From NCBI GenBank assembly GCA_936440205.1, contig OW387147.1, positions 2,604,001 through 2,668,000 of the forward strand: DNA of 64,000 bases, in the 5' to 3' direction. How positions within the stretch are numbered: position 1 is the first letter of the stretch; every line of letters begins with the position of its first letter. This document shows positions 23,961 through 34,863 of this stretch, in pieces. Below the pieces are notes generated by a model that saw only the letters and a list, made by a program, of their open reading frames with translations, was not told the origin of the DNA and searched no databases. The stretch is from Lepidonotus clava. Taxonomy: Eukaryota; Annelida; Polychaeta; Phyllodocida; Polynoidae. The translations under genes and the position numbers were made by a program.

Positions 23961-24639
23961 GAGGGCAACACGTCTTGCTATGAGGGAAAAATCCCAAGTC
24001 GACCACTAGGATTGGAGATAGTGACAGAAAACCAGACAATGATAGCTTAGATTAAAATATGTTTATTTAAAATATAATTAAATGTCCCTTACACAATAGG
24101 GCTCAAAGTAGGCAAATACAATCAAAGTTTCACAAAATTACATAAAACATGGTATTTTCCATAACAGCAAAATTCTCAAAACACAGACTGAACAAAACAG
24201 AGTCCAAATAAACCACCTAAATTTAAAAGGAAACTCTGTAAATGGCCAACATGCCAAAACCCTTCACCGACCACAACCTAGAATATAGGAGTTACCCATC
24301 TCACAGGGTCAGAACTCCATATTAAAAAGTAGGAAGGATGGGGAAATGGCCAAAAAAGCCTAAATTCCACACGGTCTCCCAACTACTATAGCCTGAGAGT
24401 AGGCCAGACACCAATAACTCCCAAGGGCCTAGGTCCATACCAATGTGGGATCTTCTGAAATAAGAAAAAATAGCTCTATACCTTCTGTATAGAAAGTATA
24501 ATTAATCTGGCCATCTGATATCCCAGAGGCTCCATCTCAACAAGTTCCAGAGCAGAACTGAAGTCATCCCTTCCCAAAAGCTAAGTTACTTTAGGCTATA
24601 AACAGGGAAAACTCTGGGAATAAACCAGTCAGTCTGTCA

Positions 24640-24727
24640 ACTCAAACTCTCAACTCAAACTCTCAAATCAAAGTCTCAAATCAAACTCTCAAATCAAACT
24701 CTCAAATCTAACTCTCAAATCTAATTC
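24640..24727. repeat. 13-bp tandem repeat, left block
   Basis: Copies of 'aactctcaaatct/a'. The same unit resumes at 25350, so the sequence between appears to be an insertion in one array. Confidence 0.85.
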
Positions 24728-25251
24728 GTGGGGGAGACGAGGCGTGTGTGCTTTCCTTGTCAAGACCACAATGAACCAAAAATTTCAAGTCTGGTGCCAA
24801 GTGAGAATCTATCCCATAATTTTGGCACTTGTGGGGACCTATCTGTTCTCTCATTGGTCAGTTTTGTATACTGAGTGAGACAGCTCTTCTCATTGGAGGA
24901 GAGATAGTTAGAGGTTGCCCTGTTGTTTCTTATTATCCATACATCTACTAAAGTTCCAGGACATTTTTAAAGATATTCAATTTACATATATACTAAAATT
25001 ACCTCTTAATTTTATTGATAGGTTATGGCATTGTGGTTTCGCCGGTTAGGGCTCATCAGTTGATCTTGGAAGGCAAATTGATCTGCTAGCTCTGTGTTGT
25101 GTCTGAGTGACACTGAGAGGTGCTGCCACCTGTGGTGCTTATTGCGTACTAACAGGGTTTTCAATTTGTGCTTGAAGTGATAAGGCCTATTTTGTAGGTG
25201 GTCTGAGATTTGGTTCATTGAGATCATATGGTTAAAACTCAGAGTGAATAT
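24728..25251 (-). mobile_element. retroelement fragment with hammerhead-like core
   Basis: This segment interrupts the 13-bp array. Read on the minus strand it contains CTGATGA (25059-25053), a 3-bp stem GCC/GGC closing a 6-base loop, and GAAA (25040-25037). Those are the invariant segments of a hammerhead ribozyme catalytic strand. The same arrangement, CTGATGAGC...GCGAAACCACAA, lies at the 3' end of the PLE at 47431-47455. Hammerhead motifs in PLEs and in small non-autonomous retrozymes are known. The cleavage-side strand and helix III partner could not be identified, so activity is not implied. A 'gcaccacaggtggcagcacc' segment just upstream also resembles the PLE tail's 'caccttagtggtg' region. 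Confidence 0.5.
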
Positions 25252-25349
25252 GAGTTTTTTAATTTTTCTCATAAAATATTTTTATATTATATGAAAAAAA
25301 AAAATTTCATATAATATAAAAATATTTTATGAGAAAAATTAAAAAACTC
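25252..25349. repeat. perfect 45-bp-arm palindrome
   Basis: Left arm 25252-25296 (gagttttttaattttt... ending atatgaaa) is perfectly complementary to right arm 25305-25349, with an 8-base oligo-A loop. It forms the junction between the retroelement fragment and the resumed 13-bp array. Such perfection implies either very recent origin, for example template switching, or an assembly or fold-back artefact. Confidence 0.95.
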
Positions 25350-25508
25350 TAACTCTCAAATCTAACTCTCAAATCTAACTCTCAAATCTAACTCTGAAAT
25401 CTAACTCTCAAATCTAACTCTCAAATCTAACTCTCAAATCTAACTCTCAAATCTAACTCTCAAATCTAACTCTCAAATCAAACTCATTACCTCAACTCAA
25501 AATCTCAA
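25350..25508. repeat. 13-bp tandem repeat, right block
   Basis: About eleven copies of 'aactctcaaatct', continuing the array that stops at 24727. Confidence 0.9.
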
Positions 25509-25802
25509 ATGAAAGTCTTCAGTGGGCCTACACCCTTTCATAGATCTTCCCATACCACACCTTTTTTGGGCAGAGATTCGCTGAGCAGAGATGCGTCGGG
25601 CAGAGATTCGCCGGGCAGAGATTCGACTCTCGGGTTTGTAGTCTGTCCTGCCTGGTGCCATCTTAATGTGCCTTGCATCTGCCCTCCTGTTGATCCTCCC
25701 ACAAAAGGATACCAGACCTCAGCACGTAGCAGAAGGTCTATCACTCTCTTTACTACAGAAACAGGTGTCTTAAGCCTAGTCACGTCTTTGTAATGTCTAA
25801 GT

Positions 25803-26280
25803 AACTTTTGCAAGTGAATTTATGCATACAATTCCTTTACTGGATAAAAGACCTCATCAAACTTTTCATATAATCAGGAATACACAATTTCACAATATTA
25901 CCAGTTAAACAGTGAGAAATAAATAAATGTCCCAAATAATGCATCAATGTCTCCACCCAGTGGCAGTTATCAGAACTACACTTTTGGAGAGATCCTCTGA
26001 AAGTTGGCACCCTGACTTGGGTTGCAACACAACAAAACAGGTGTCCCAAACACTAGTTTCATTCAAGTAACTTTATAGGAGAATTTATACAATATATTCT
26101 TTTACCTGTTAAATCACCTCATCAAACTACAGATCCTGACATCATAGAAAATACACAATTTCACATCATAACCGTTTAATTAATGACATAAACCATAAAT
26201 GTCTCAAAGAGTGCAACAGTGTCTCCATTTAGTGAGAGTTGTCCAAACTACAAGGTAGGAGAGATCCCCCAAGTTGACAA
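25803..26280. repeat. diverged tandem duplication of about 240 bp
   Basis: 25803-26010 and 26062-26280 align by eye: 'gaatttat.ca.acaat', 'cctcatcaaact', 'atacacaatttcaca', 'aaatgtc.caaa.a.tgca', 'agtgtctcca', 'gagagatcc'. Divergence is substantial, so the duplication is old. The minus-strand open frame at 25837-26049 is not a gene. Confidence 0.65.
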
Positions 26281-26299
26281 ATGAACCTGGGATCGCCAC

Positions 26300-26440
26300 G
26301 CTGCGACCCCATTTTTCAGTCTTTACCACTATACTATCTCCACTGTACACAACTTAGGGTGAAATACATTTTCCCCACACAAAATCCTGGGGGAAGTCTT
26401 GTTATTATCTCCACAAATCCACCTTTATTACATTGGTGCT
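26300..26440. repeat. dispersed repeat, module 2, copy A
   Basis: Aligns to 32548-32672: 'tacacaacttagggt.aaata', 'cattttccc', 'acaaaatc', 'ctccacaaa.ccaccttta'. At the second locus this module lies directly beside module 1; here the two are 2.3 kb apart. Confidence 0.7.
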
Positions 26441-26469
26441 GTGTTGACAAGGATAACTGGGAGACTTTG

Positions 26470-27054
26470 ACATTCATCTACTGAGACTCAACTCTATATT
26501 CACCTACTGGGACTCAGCTCTACATTCCTCAAGTGTGACTCAGCTCTACATTCACCTATTGGGACTCAGCTCTACATTCACCTACTGGGACTCAGCTCTA
26601 CATTCACCTACTGGGACTCAGCTCTACATTCCCCAAGTGTGACTCAGCTCTACATTCACCTACGTTGACTCAGCTCTACATTCACCTACTGGGACTCAGC
26701 TCTACATTCCCCAAGTGTGACTCAGCTCTACATTCACCTACTGGGACTCAGCTCTACATTCCCCAAGTGTGACTCAGCTCTACATTCACCTACTGGGACT
26801 CAGCTCTACATTCACCTACTGGGACTCAGCTCTACATTCACCTACTGGGACTCAGCTCTACATTGCCCTAGTGTGACTCAGCTCTACATTCCCCAAGTGT
26901 GACTCAGCTCTACATTCCCCAAGTGTGACTCAGCAGCTACTACATTCCCCAAGTGTGACTCAGCTCTACATTCCCCGAGTGTGACTCAGCTACTATATTC
27001 ACCTACTGGGACTCAGCTCTACATTCACCTACTGGGACTCCAGTAGCTACTACA
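26470..27054. repeat. 26-bp minisatellite
   Basis: About 22 copies of 'cagctctacattcacctact' plus 'gggact', with a frequent variant 'ccccaagtgtgact'. Related in sequence to the 27-bp array starting at 27535. Confidence 0.92.
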
Positions 27055-27534
27055 TAGGGTGCCGAAGTTACTCACATCCGTTTTAAACATTCTTTGTGAC
27101 AACTTCATTTTGTTGTCCTTCTATTATTGCCCACGTCGAATCGACGGATGCTAAGTCTGTGTTTAAAAGAAATTAGACAATATCAATAAAATTTAAACAC
27201 ATAAAAATGGTCAAATATAATTTAGATAAGAAATATGAAAAAAATCATCTTGGCAAAAGGTAAGACTAATGTTTTTGTTGTGAACAAGCCAGGCTACAAA
27301 CTGTAGGACATCAATGCTTGGAAATCTCCCCATGTTTTGCTTATCTTTGACAAATTTTGTGTGTTTGTAATTATGTTAATTACAAACATCTTATTTTATC
27401 GCAAAGATATAGTCATTTTTAAAATAAAGCGTTGCGCAGTGTTGTAGGTTGTGCCCATCTAGGAACCAGGGACATTCTTTCCTACCTCCAAATGCAAAAG
27501 AGTCTGCGAGAATCGCCAAAACGTTGGTGCCCTA
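27055..27534. mobile_element. 480-bp insertion with inverted ends inside the minisatellite
   Basis: The insert interrupts the array between 'tactaca' and 'ttcacctactgggact'. The left end TAGGGTGCCGAAGTT and the reverse complement of the right end, TAGGGCACCAACGTT, match at 11 of 15 positions, as degraded inverted termini would. It has an AT-rich interior and no gene. Probably a MITE; superfamily unknown. Confidence 0.55.
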
Positions 27535-28855
27535 TTCACCTACTGGGACTTGGCTCTACATTCCTCTAGTGTGACTCAGCTAATACATTCACCACCTGGG
27601 ACCAAGTGCCTACTAAGACTCAATCACCTCCTGGGACCCAAACACTTACTGGAACCCAACTTCTCTACTCAACCACTGGGACCCAACTACCCCACTCAAC
27701 TACTGGGACCCAACTACTCCACTCAACTACTGGGACTCCTACTACACTCAATTACTGGGACCCAACTACTACACTCAACTGCTGGGACCCAACTACTCCA
27801 CTCAACTGCTGGGACCTAACTACTCCACTCAACTGCTGGGACCTAACTACTCCACTCAACAACTGGGACTCAACTACTCCACTCAACTGCTGGGACCCAA
27901 CTACCCCACTCAACAACTGGGACTCAACTACTCCACTCCACTACTGGGACGCAACTACCCCACTCAACAACTGGGACTCAACTACTCCACTCCACTACTG
28001 GGACCCAACTACTCCACTCAACTACTGGGACTCAACTACTCCACTCAACTACTGGGACCCAACTACTCCACTCAACTGCTGGGACCCAACTACTCCACTC
28101 AACTGCTGGGACCCAACTACTCAACTCAACTGCTGGGACCTAACTACCCCACTCAACTGCTGGGACCCAACTACTCCACTCAACTGCTGGGACCCAACTA
28201 CCCCACTCAACAACTGGGACTCAACTACTCCACTCAACTACTGGGACCCAACTACTCCACTCAACTACTGGGACTCAACTACTACACTCAACTACTGGGA
28301 ACCAACTACTCCACTCAACTGCTGGGACCTAACTACTCCACTCAACTGCTGGGACCCAACTACTCCACTCAACTGCTGGGACCCAACTACCCCACTCAAC
28401 AACTGGGACTCAACTACTCCACTCAACTACTGGGACCCAACTACTCCACTCAACTACTGGGACTCAACTACTACACTCAACTACTGGGAACCAACTACTC
28501 CACTCAACTACTGGGAACCACCTACTCCACTCAGCTACTAGGACCCACTACTCCACTCAACTACTGGGACCCAACTACTCCACTCAACTGCTGGGACCCA
28601 ACTACTCCACTCAGCTACTGGGACCCAACTACTCCACTCAACTGCTGGGACCCACTACTCAACTCAACTGCTGGGACCCAACTACTCCAAACAACTACTG
28701 GGACCCACTACTCCACTCAACTACTGGGACCCAACTACTCCAAACAACTACTGGGACCCACTACTCCACTCAACTACTGGGACGTACTCACTCACTGGGA
28801 CCCAACTCCTCCTGTCAACAACTGGGACAACTTGACAAGTGGGACCCAGGAGCAG
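27535..28855. repeat. 27-bp minisatellite
   Basis: About 46 copies of 'ctactccactcaactactgg' plus 'gacccaa'. The period is divisible by three, so a 311-codon plus-strand frame (27606-28541) encodes a 9-residue WDPTTPLNY repeat. There is no signal peptide, splice context or non-repeat coding flank, and units of 26 bp (for example after 'ggacccactactcc') disrupt the frame downstream. It is treated as non-coding. Confidence 0.92.
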
Positions 28856-29246
28856 ATAAAACTGGGACACGTCTCACCACACAATCAATATGGTAGGGCT
28901 CTTCTGTCTGGTTTCAGGTTTTGGGGAGGGGCTAGAACTTTTAGCTTTTCTTATCCCCATCAGTTCAACAAATAGGCACTTTAGATCTGTATTCTCAAAG
29001 GAAACCTTCACATAATTGCAGGGTAATATTTGTCTAATTTGAGCATGGCATATGCATCAAGAACTGATAATGCTAAAGATATCTTGATGTTATTCCAAAT
29101 GTAGACAGGGCAATGTGAATCTAATATTTGGTCTATTTTAAGTGCTTTTTTGTAAGGAAAATCTTCAAATTTATGATGTCATAAGGGCACTTTATGGAAA
29201 TCGCCAACTTTCAATCCAAGGGAATCCCCCACTCTTTGAAATATAT
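28856..29246. other. non-genic sequence
   Basis: No gene or structured repeat recognised. Confidence 0.55.
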
Positions 29247-30277
29247 CACTGAAAAAAATAACCGTAAGATATACGGGACACTATCGTTTTACCTGACGGT
29301 AATGTACCGTTTTTCAGTTTAGGGTGAAAAACTGTATAATTAAATCACAACATGGTACATTTCTGTGGGTGAGACCGTAAATGTTTGTTACGGTAAATTA
29401 CTGTAAAATCCACTGACTTCTTACACACTGAGGGACGCCATGGAGGAGGAATAATGCTGCAGGACCACTGGAGTAAACTCCAATTCTACTCCATTCATAG
29501 CACCAGAGACTTATCAACAAAGACAGGTATGTATAAATAAATCAGTACTGGTCACACAGACACCTTTATTATTCGGAAATAATGCTTTCAATGTGGTATA
29601 ATGGCACACTGTATGTATTTCATTTGTCTCCCCCGCATGTGGTCGATGCTGACAGCCCTGACCGTCTACTCCCAGGCCCTGCCCCACTGGAGGCCGCCAG
29701 CTTCCTGGTGCGGCAAAAACACCACACGCAGTCTCAGGGTGAACTATACACAGAAATTAGTACAGCAGAACTACGTTTGATCTTGGTTGTTAACCATTTA
29801 TCTCAGGGCATCCTATATTCCCTATCACAGCCTCGACCTAATTACTAATAACTTTTGCACTAATCATATTTACTCTTATGTTTCAGGAATCTCATACATA
29901 CATCCATACAAGAGTTGGATAAAGATGTGGATGGGACATCACGCTTTCCCTGGCCCCAATGATTGGATATATACAAGAATTAGAATTAAAGAAAATGATA
30001 TTTTTCTACATACAAAATTGATGGGACTTGTCTGTAATAATAACAGTCAACTGTATATTTTACAGTAGAATATAGTTGAATAAAGATGGTTGTAGTCCGT
30101 AAAAATTACAGTTAACAGCAATGTTTTACGGTGTATTACAGTTAAAATAAAACAGTTTTGATCCATACAAACTACGGTCATGTTGTAATTACAGTCAGCC
30201 GAAAATTTACGGTATTGTACTGGCAGCACAGTTGCCAGTAGTTTACCGTAAAATTTATGTGTCTTTTTTTTACAGTG
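29247..30277. mobile_element. CACTA-like (EnSpm) non-autonomous element
   Basis: The left end is CACTGAAAAAAATAACCGTA. The right end reads tttttttacagtg, reverse complement CACTGTAAAAAAAAGACACA. Subterminal regions on both sides are crowded with short 'ttacggta', 'accgtaa' and 'ttacagt' motifs in both orientations, typical of the class. Length is 1031 bp. Two short open frames inside (29582-29848 and 29787-30068) resemble no transposase. Superfamily is inferred from CACTG ends and subterminal repeats. Confidence 0.6.
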
Positions 30278-32339
30278 TAAAGCAAAGAAAATGAACATTA
30301 GCATTAAATATTTATATAACGTCCTATAGGAGCTATTACTAATTGTACCTTTCACTGACCTTGCTTTATCCAATAACCAGGTTTTTCCAAGTTATTTTGA
30401 AAAGGAATTCCCATTATCATGACATAGCAAGGACAGCACTGAAAACCCAGAAGTTAGTGAATTCCCAATTTCTTTCCTGAAATATTTTCTAATATATTGA
30501 TATTTTGCCTTTTTTTTCACTTATAACATTTTTGTAATACATAACTGAAGTTGAATTCATAAAAACTGGAAGCTTGTGAAAATTCATTTGCAAGGAACCC
30601 TTTAAATTATTATGAATAATTATTTCTTGTGTCCTCAAGGCCCTTTGATAATGAAAGCCATGTTATGTTTGAAATTAAACCAAGTAATTAGGAAGGGATT
30701 ATGTTGTAGTTACAAGATGGTAGAAAATGCAGGAAGTTTATGTCAACTAAATGAAATTGAAAATAAGAGAAAATAAAATAAAAGAGAAAATACAAATTAA
30801 AAAATTAGAAAAATGAAAAAAATACAAAACTGAAATAAAAACAAACATGAAGAAAAGAGAATATCATGATAATAAAATAAACAAGAGTATTTAGAGAATG
30901 CCTCAGTGGATCACCCCACTGAAATGCCTGTAAGGGTAGTCTGTCAGATTTGAAAAAAAGTAAACAATGAGAAGAACAAGTTACAAGATCGCAAATAACG
31001 TGGGTGTCAAAATGAATTAAGCCCTTTTTGAATTGCCCCTGCCCTGTTTATCGGCTGATGACATGTTAAAAACAATCCTCAAACCAAACCAAGGATGAGA
31101 GGGACACTCCTATCCCTGGTTTTGGTATTTCTGCAGTGACATTGTGACATAGGCATGACCCGAGGGTGCAGCTCGAGGCTCGACTTTAGTGGGTAATTTA
31201 GCTGTGATTCACAACATTATGGTGCAGCTGGTTGACCTAGAGCTAATGGAGTTTGATGAGACTAATATAAATTCCCCTAGTCCTAGCGCCCAAGGAAGCT
31301 GTGGGAGACCTACAGTTAGATGGCAGGATAAGTACTCTCCCATGTTTTCTGACACAGTTGAGATTAGTATAGGGTAACTACAGAATAGGATAGTGCCCTG
31401 GCCTTCTGTGGTTTAGCCTTTCGGATTAGTTATGACTAGAAAATGAACAATCTAGTCCCCCCTTGTTGCCAAATGCTAGATGCCTCTTTGCCGTATCATC
31501 CTTCGTTCATGCTAAATCATTTGTTGAGAACTGATGGTGGAGACGGAAAGGTGGAGGTTTTTCTCTATGTCCTTATGATGATCCAGACAGGAGTGTTCCT
31601 TGTCATTTCTGTGCACTGATGAAGCAGTGCCATCACCCAACAGGCTGATGATTATGCTATGCAGACAATACCTGGGGTCCTGCAAGTGGTTTCCTGGAGA
31701 CTCACATTCACGTGGCCAACTTCCCACTTGCGTGATTGAACTGTTGAACTGTTGATTTCCCTTAGTGATACATACAGAGGCATGCTGTCCCCTGCACACT
31801 AGTACATTCTGATGCCTTGTGATGCATACTGATGTCATTTCTTGTCCCTACTGATGAATACTGAATACTGAATACTGATGTCTGATTCCTGACTAATACT
31901 CATTGGTTTCTCCTCCCTTAGAAACTGATGCCTTCTACTCTTCTGATGAACTCTTGCACTAAAGTCGAGCGCATTTTATTTGTATGAATCTAGTAGGTAT
32001 AGTTAGTCAATATCACGCCAGGTGGTGACAGAGTGCTAAGAAGTGTTTTCTGATTGTTTAGTTAAGGAACAGAGGGATACAGTTTAGGCTAAGGGGTTTC
32101 TGAGACAAAGTATGTAAACAAAATTATTAATAGGTTGAGGCCAGATGGAAGACAGTCTTATCATCAGACAGCCACTGCGGAAGCTGGGGACATAACAGAG
32201 AAAATTAATTAGCCACTTAAAAGTTGGAAACACATTACGATGAGATATGAGTTGTCGGGAGCAAGTCGATAGTGGGTTTTCCAATAGAGTTTAGACTTTG
32301 GGGTGATCCAAAACCGGAATGGGAATGTGGTTAGCCCAT
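30278..32339. other. non-genic sequence
   Basis: About 2 kb without a supportable gene. Positions 30750-30900 are an A-rich purine tract. The phrases 'gctcgactttagtgggtaat' (about 31177) and 'actaaagtcgagcgcatttt' (about 31960) are mutually inverted over 'ctaaagtcgag', suggesting an element boundary pair about 780 bp apart. An open frame inside (31189-31377) is not recognised. Confidence 0.4.
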
Positions 32340-32672
32340 TATGCATGGCTCTTTCTGACTTAAAAGGTCACTTCTGATTCAGATGGAAACTATTGTGACT
32401 GTTCATTTGTGTCAGTCGCCCCTGCATTGTGTCTGTCACCAGCTGGGAGTGGTAGGAGCTTACAATTTAATATTTCTACCCAGCTGTAGGTGAGCAGAGT
32501 TGGTTTGCAAGAGAGAGCAAGTAGGAACTGGGCCTGCTGCTACCCTAATTCTCAGTCTACCACTCTACTCTCTCCACCATACACAACTTAGGGTAAAATA
32601 CATTTTCCCGATACAAAATCATAGAGGAAGTTCTGTTGTAATTTTCTAAGTCTCCACAAAGCCACCTTTATT
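32340..32672. repeat. dispersed repeat, modules 1 and 2 adjacent (copy B)
   Basis: 32340-32545 matches 23700-23960 and 32548-32672 matches 26300-26440. A short stretch resembling the 20-bp minisatellite (ctctgccctctgccactgct) follows at about 32676. The adjacency here suggests the modules belong to one repeat that was split at the other locus. Confidence 0.65.
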
Positions 32673-33135
32673 ACAGCTCTCTGCCCTCTGCCACTGCTGT
32701 CTTCCCTTGTCTACCCTCCACTGGGTTTCTTGATGGGTCCTTATTCTCCGTTTTCGTTAAGTGGATGACGTCGATAGTCCGATATATCGGAGTAATAGGT
32801 TGTCCCAAGTCTCATAGAGATCAGTGTTAAAAATGGGGGGGGACACATCGTGCTATTTCTTATAGGAAACATCTGCTTGGAGATTGAAAGTCGTTCCATA
32901 GAAAATGCCTTGAGAGTGTACTAATTAGCATAAATAAGTCTGTGTTCGGAGAGTGACGAGATGATGTCATAATGATATTCTAAAAATAGAACGAAAGTAG
33001 GTCGGGAATGCCCCCATCACCACTGGGAGCGGCCATATTGAATAAATTTGCATATTACCAATACAATCTCCTCACACAAATGAGCTCAGACTCTCAATCC
33101 ATGCTGTATTGGGGTAAGGGGGTAAAAGGGTGAAG

Positions 33136-33276
33136 GGGATGTCATGGCAATGTCATGGCACTGTCATGGCAATATCATGGCATTGTCATGGTAATGTCAT
33201 GGTAATGTCATGGTAATGTCATGGCACTGTCATGGCATTGTCATGGTACTATCATGGCATTGTCATGGTACTATCA
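33136..33276. repeat. 11-bp minisatellite (tgtcatggcaa)
   Basis: About twelve copies of an 11-12-bp unit 'tgtcatggcaa/ctt', ending in 'tactatcaagtac'. Confidence 0.9.
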
Positions 33277-34268
33277 AGTACATTTCATTTCGTTTTAGAA
33301 ACCAAAGAATGGATAAGACGGAGACTTTGGTTTACTAAACCACATCCAGAATCTATAAAGTCGATCAAACCAGAACTTGTGTTGCACTGAGGTTGCTACC
33401 TCAGGCAAGGTACGATTTAGTTACACTGCTTTACAGCAGAGGGAGCAGAGGTCATCTTTACTGTTTCAAATAAATAGCTTTTGCTTGTAGGCAGTGATAG
33501 AATTATCTTATATAAAGAGAATGAGGATAGGATGTTAACCAGGTGATAATATAATACAAAATGAGTTTGAACAATAACAGTAATTGGTAAATTTTGGAAA
33601 TATCGGACAGTGACAAAGGGAGATGGGACTGTCATCAATAAAGTGTATGTTTGACAATATGTCAGTGTCGCCTACCTGCAGAGGCACCATACCAGGACAA
33701 AACATATAAAATCAATACAGGGGATAATATATAAGTCTCAGCCTAAGTGGGTATAGTCGTAGAGTAAAGGAAGAAACTAAAGGAGTAACTACATTAGAAT
33801 GGGAGATAGTTGGACTATGTTGGTGCTAGCACTGGTGGCATTCTTGGTGATCATATGTGTTGTTAAGAAGATAGTGCTGAGGCATATAGCTCGCTGGTGT
33901 GTCTATCCATAGGCAGGGATAGTCAGCTTTCCTTAGAATTGAGTAACTACTGCACTCTGTGCTAGAGATACCACTGGATAGTTGGAGAGCTGGAGGATAG
34001 CAGAGATACCACTGGATAGCTGGATACTATCATGAGATGAGAGATCTGTATTTTCACCTGTCTGAAATACTTTCAACCTATTTCAAGAGATTGTCTTCAT
34101 TTAGACTTGAAAACCCTGAATGGAGTAAGAACCTCTACTACTTGGCTAGCATTTAACATCAAGCTACAATCATCTTAAGTGATACATAAAGTAGAGACAT
34201 GAGATGAGAAGTAATTCCTGTTTGTCACCTATCCCCATCATAAACATTAAATACACAACAATCCTGTT
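33277..34268. other. mostly non-genic sequence
   Basis: Apart from the micropeptide frame at 33799-33912, nothing supportable. A phrase 'gagataccactggatagttg' (about 33965) repeats nearby as 'gagataccactggatagctg' (about 34004). Confidence 0.5.
33799..33912 (+). CDS. possible 37-residue membrane micropeptide
   Basis: A short frame starting in a good context (attagaATGG; A at -3, G at +4) encodes 37 residues beginning MGDSWTMLVLALVAFLVIIC. Residues 5-22 form one strongly hydrophobic segment, followed by a basic stretch KKIVLRHIAR, the layout of a single-pass membrane micropeptide. It sits in otherwise non-coding sequence, with an upstream stop-rich region and no visible promoter. A frame of this length arises easily by chance, and the hydrophobic bias could too. 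No family is recognised. Confidence 0.25.
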   Translation: MGDSWTMLVLALVAFLVIICVVKKIVLRHIARWCVYP

Positions 34269-34590
34269 CAATGGGGTGCGAGGTGAAGTGGCGAGAGCGT
34301 TCGCTTAGAGTGTGTGAGGTCCTGGGTTCGATCGTGGGCCAGGCTGGGCTGCTATACCCCTCTGCGTTTCCCCCTGTGACAACAACAGGGTTATCAAAGG
34401 TCTTAGGACCACCGGCTTCGTGTGTAGGGCCCTGCCTATGGGACCAGGAACAATAGAGAACACCTGCCTCAGTAAAAGTGTAGGGGTATGGTCTCTACCT
34501 TCTCATAGATTCGATCACCATCACCACCTTTGATATGACACTGGCTGTTAATTAGGGCGTAAAGCAATCAATAACCAACCAACCAATCCT
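34269..34590 (+). mobile_element. tRNA-derived SINE
   Basis: The 5' part is tRNA-like. An A-box-like TGGCGAGAGCG lies at 34289-34299 and a B-box-like GGTTCGATCGT at 34325-34335; the roughly 35-bp spacing suits an internal pol III promoter. A non-tRNA body of about 200 bp follows. The 3' end is 'tgttaattagggcgtaaagc' followed by a short (aacc)n tail at about 34570-34590. It lacks cloverleaf complementarity for a functional tRNA. It lies just upstream of the first glycosyltransferase duplicon. Confidence 0.75.
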
Positions 34591-34850
34591 GTTCAATGTC
34601 ACATATCAAGTTCAAGAAAAGGTAATGCCTTTTGTCAATATTTCTTAAATTTTCCTATTGCATGTCCCTAAGCCCTAAAAAGGGCTATGTTGCTGTGTCA
34701 AATTTAAGGGTGTAAGATCATAATTCTGATTGTCCTGGACTCTAAGTTAGGGGCTCCTATACTCCTAAGTGCCCAACTGTAGCCTTTAAACAGAAAAGAA
34801 CCATTAATAAAAACATGAACAGATATAATGCACTATTTTGTTTTATTTCC

Positions 34851-34852
34851 AG
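34851..34852 (+). promoter_or_regulatory. splice acceptor of a 5'-UTR intron (GT61 copy 1)
   Basis: A pyrimidine-rich tract 'ttttgttttatttccag' ends 11 bases before the ATG at 34864. The paralogue has an equivalent 'ttttgtttttgttttccag' at 38954, 11 bases before its ATG. The upstream non-coding exon was not located. Confidence 0.7.
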
Positions 34853-34863
34853 GAAAAGAGAAC

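Noticed and set aside
27606-28541. 311-codon frame encoding a WDPTTPLNY repeat protein
   Set aside because: The 27-bp period keeps the frame open. Adjacent parts of the same array lose the frame and nothing marks a gene start or end.
29582-29848. 88-codon frame inside the CACTG-ended element as a gene
   Set aside because: No similarity to transposases and no splice or promoter context; it lies within a non-autonomous element.
31100-34100. LTR-type retroelement remnant
   Set aside because: Short inverted and repeated phrases hinted at an element, but no pair of direct terminal repeats and no recognisable protein domain was found.
34269-34345. Functional tRNA gene
   Set aside because: A- and B-box-like motifs are present but no acceptor-stem complementarity is seen, and a SINE body and tail follow.
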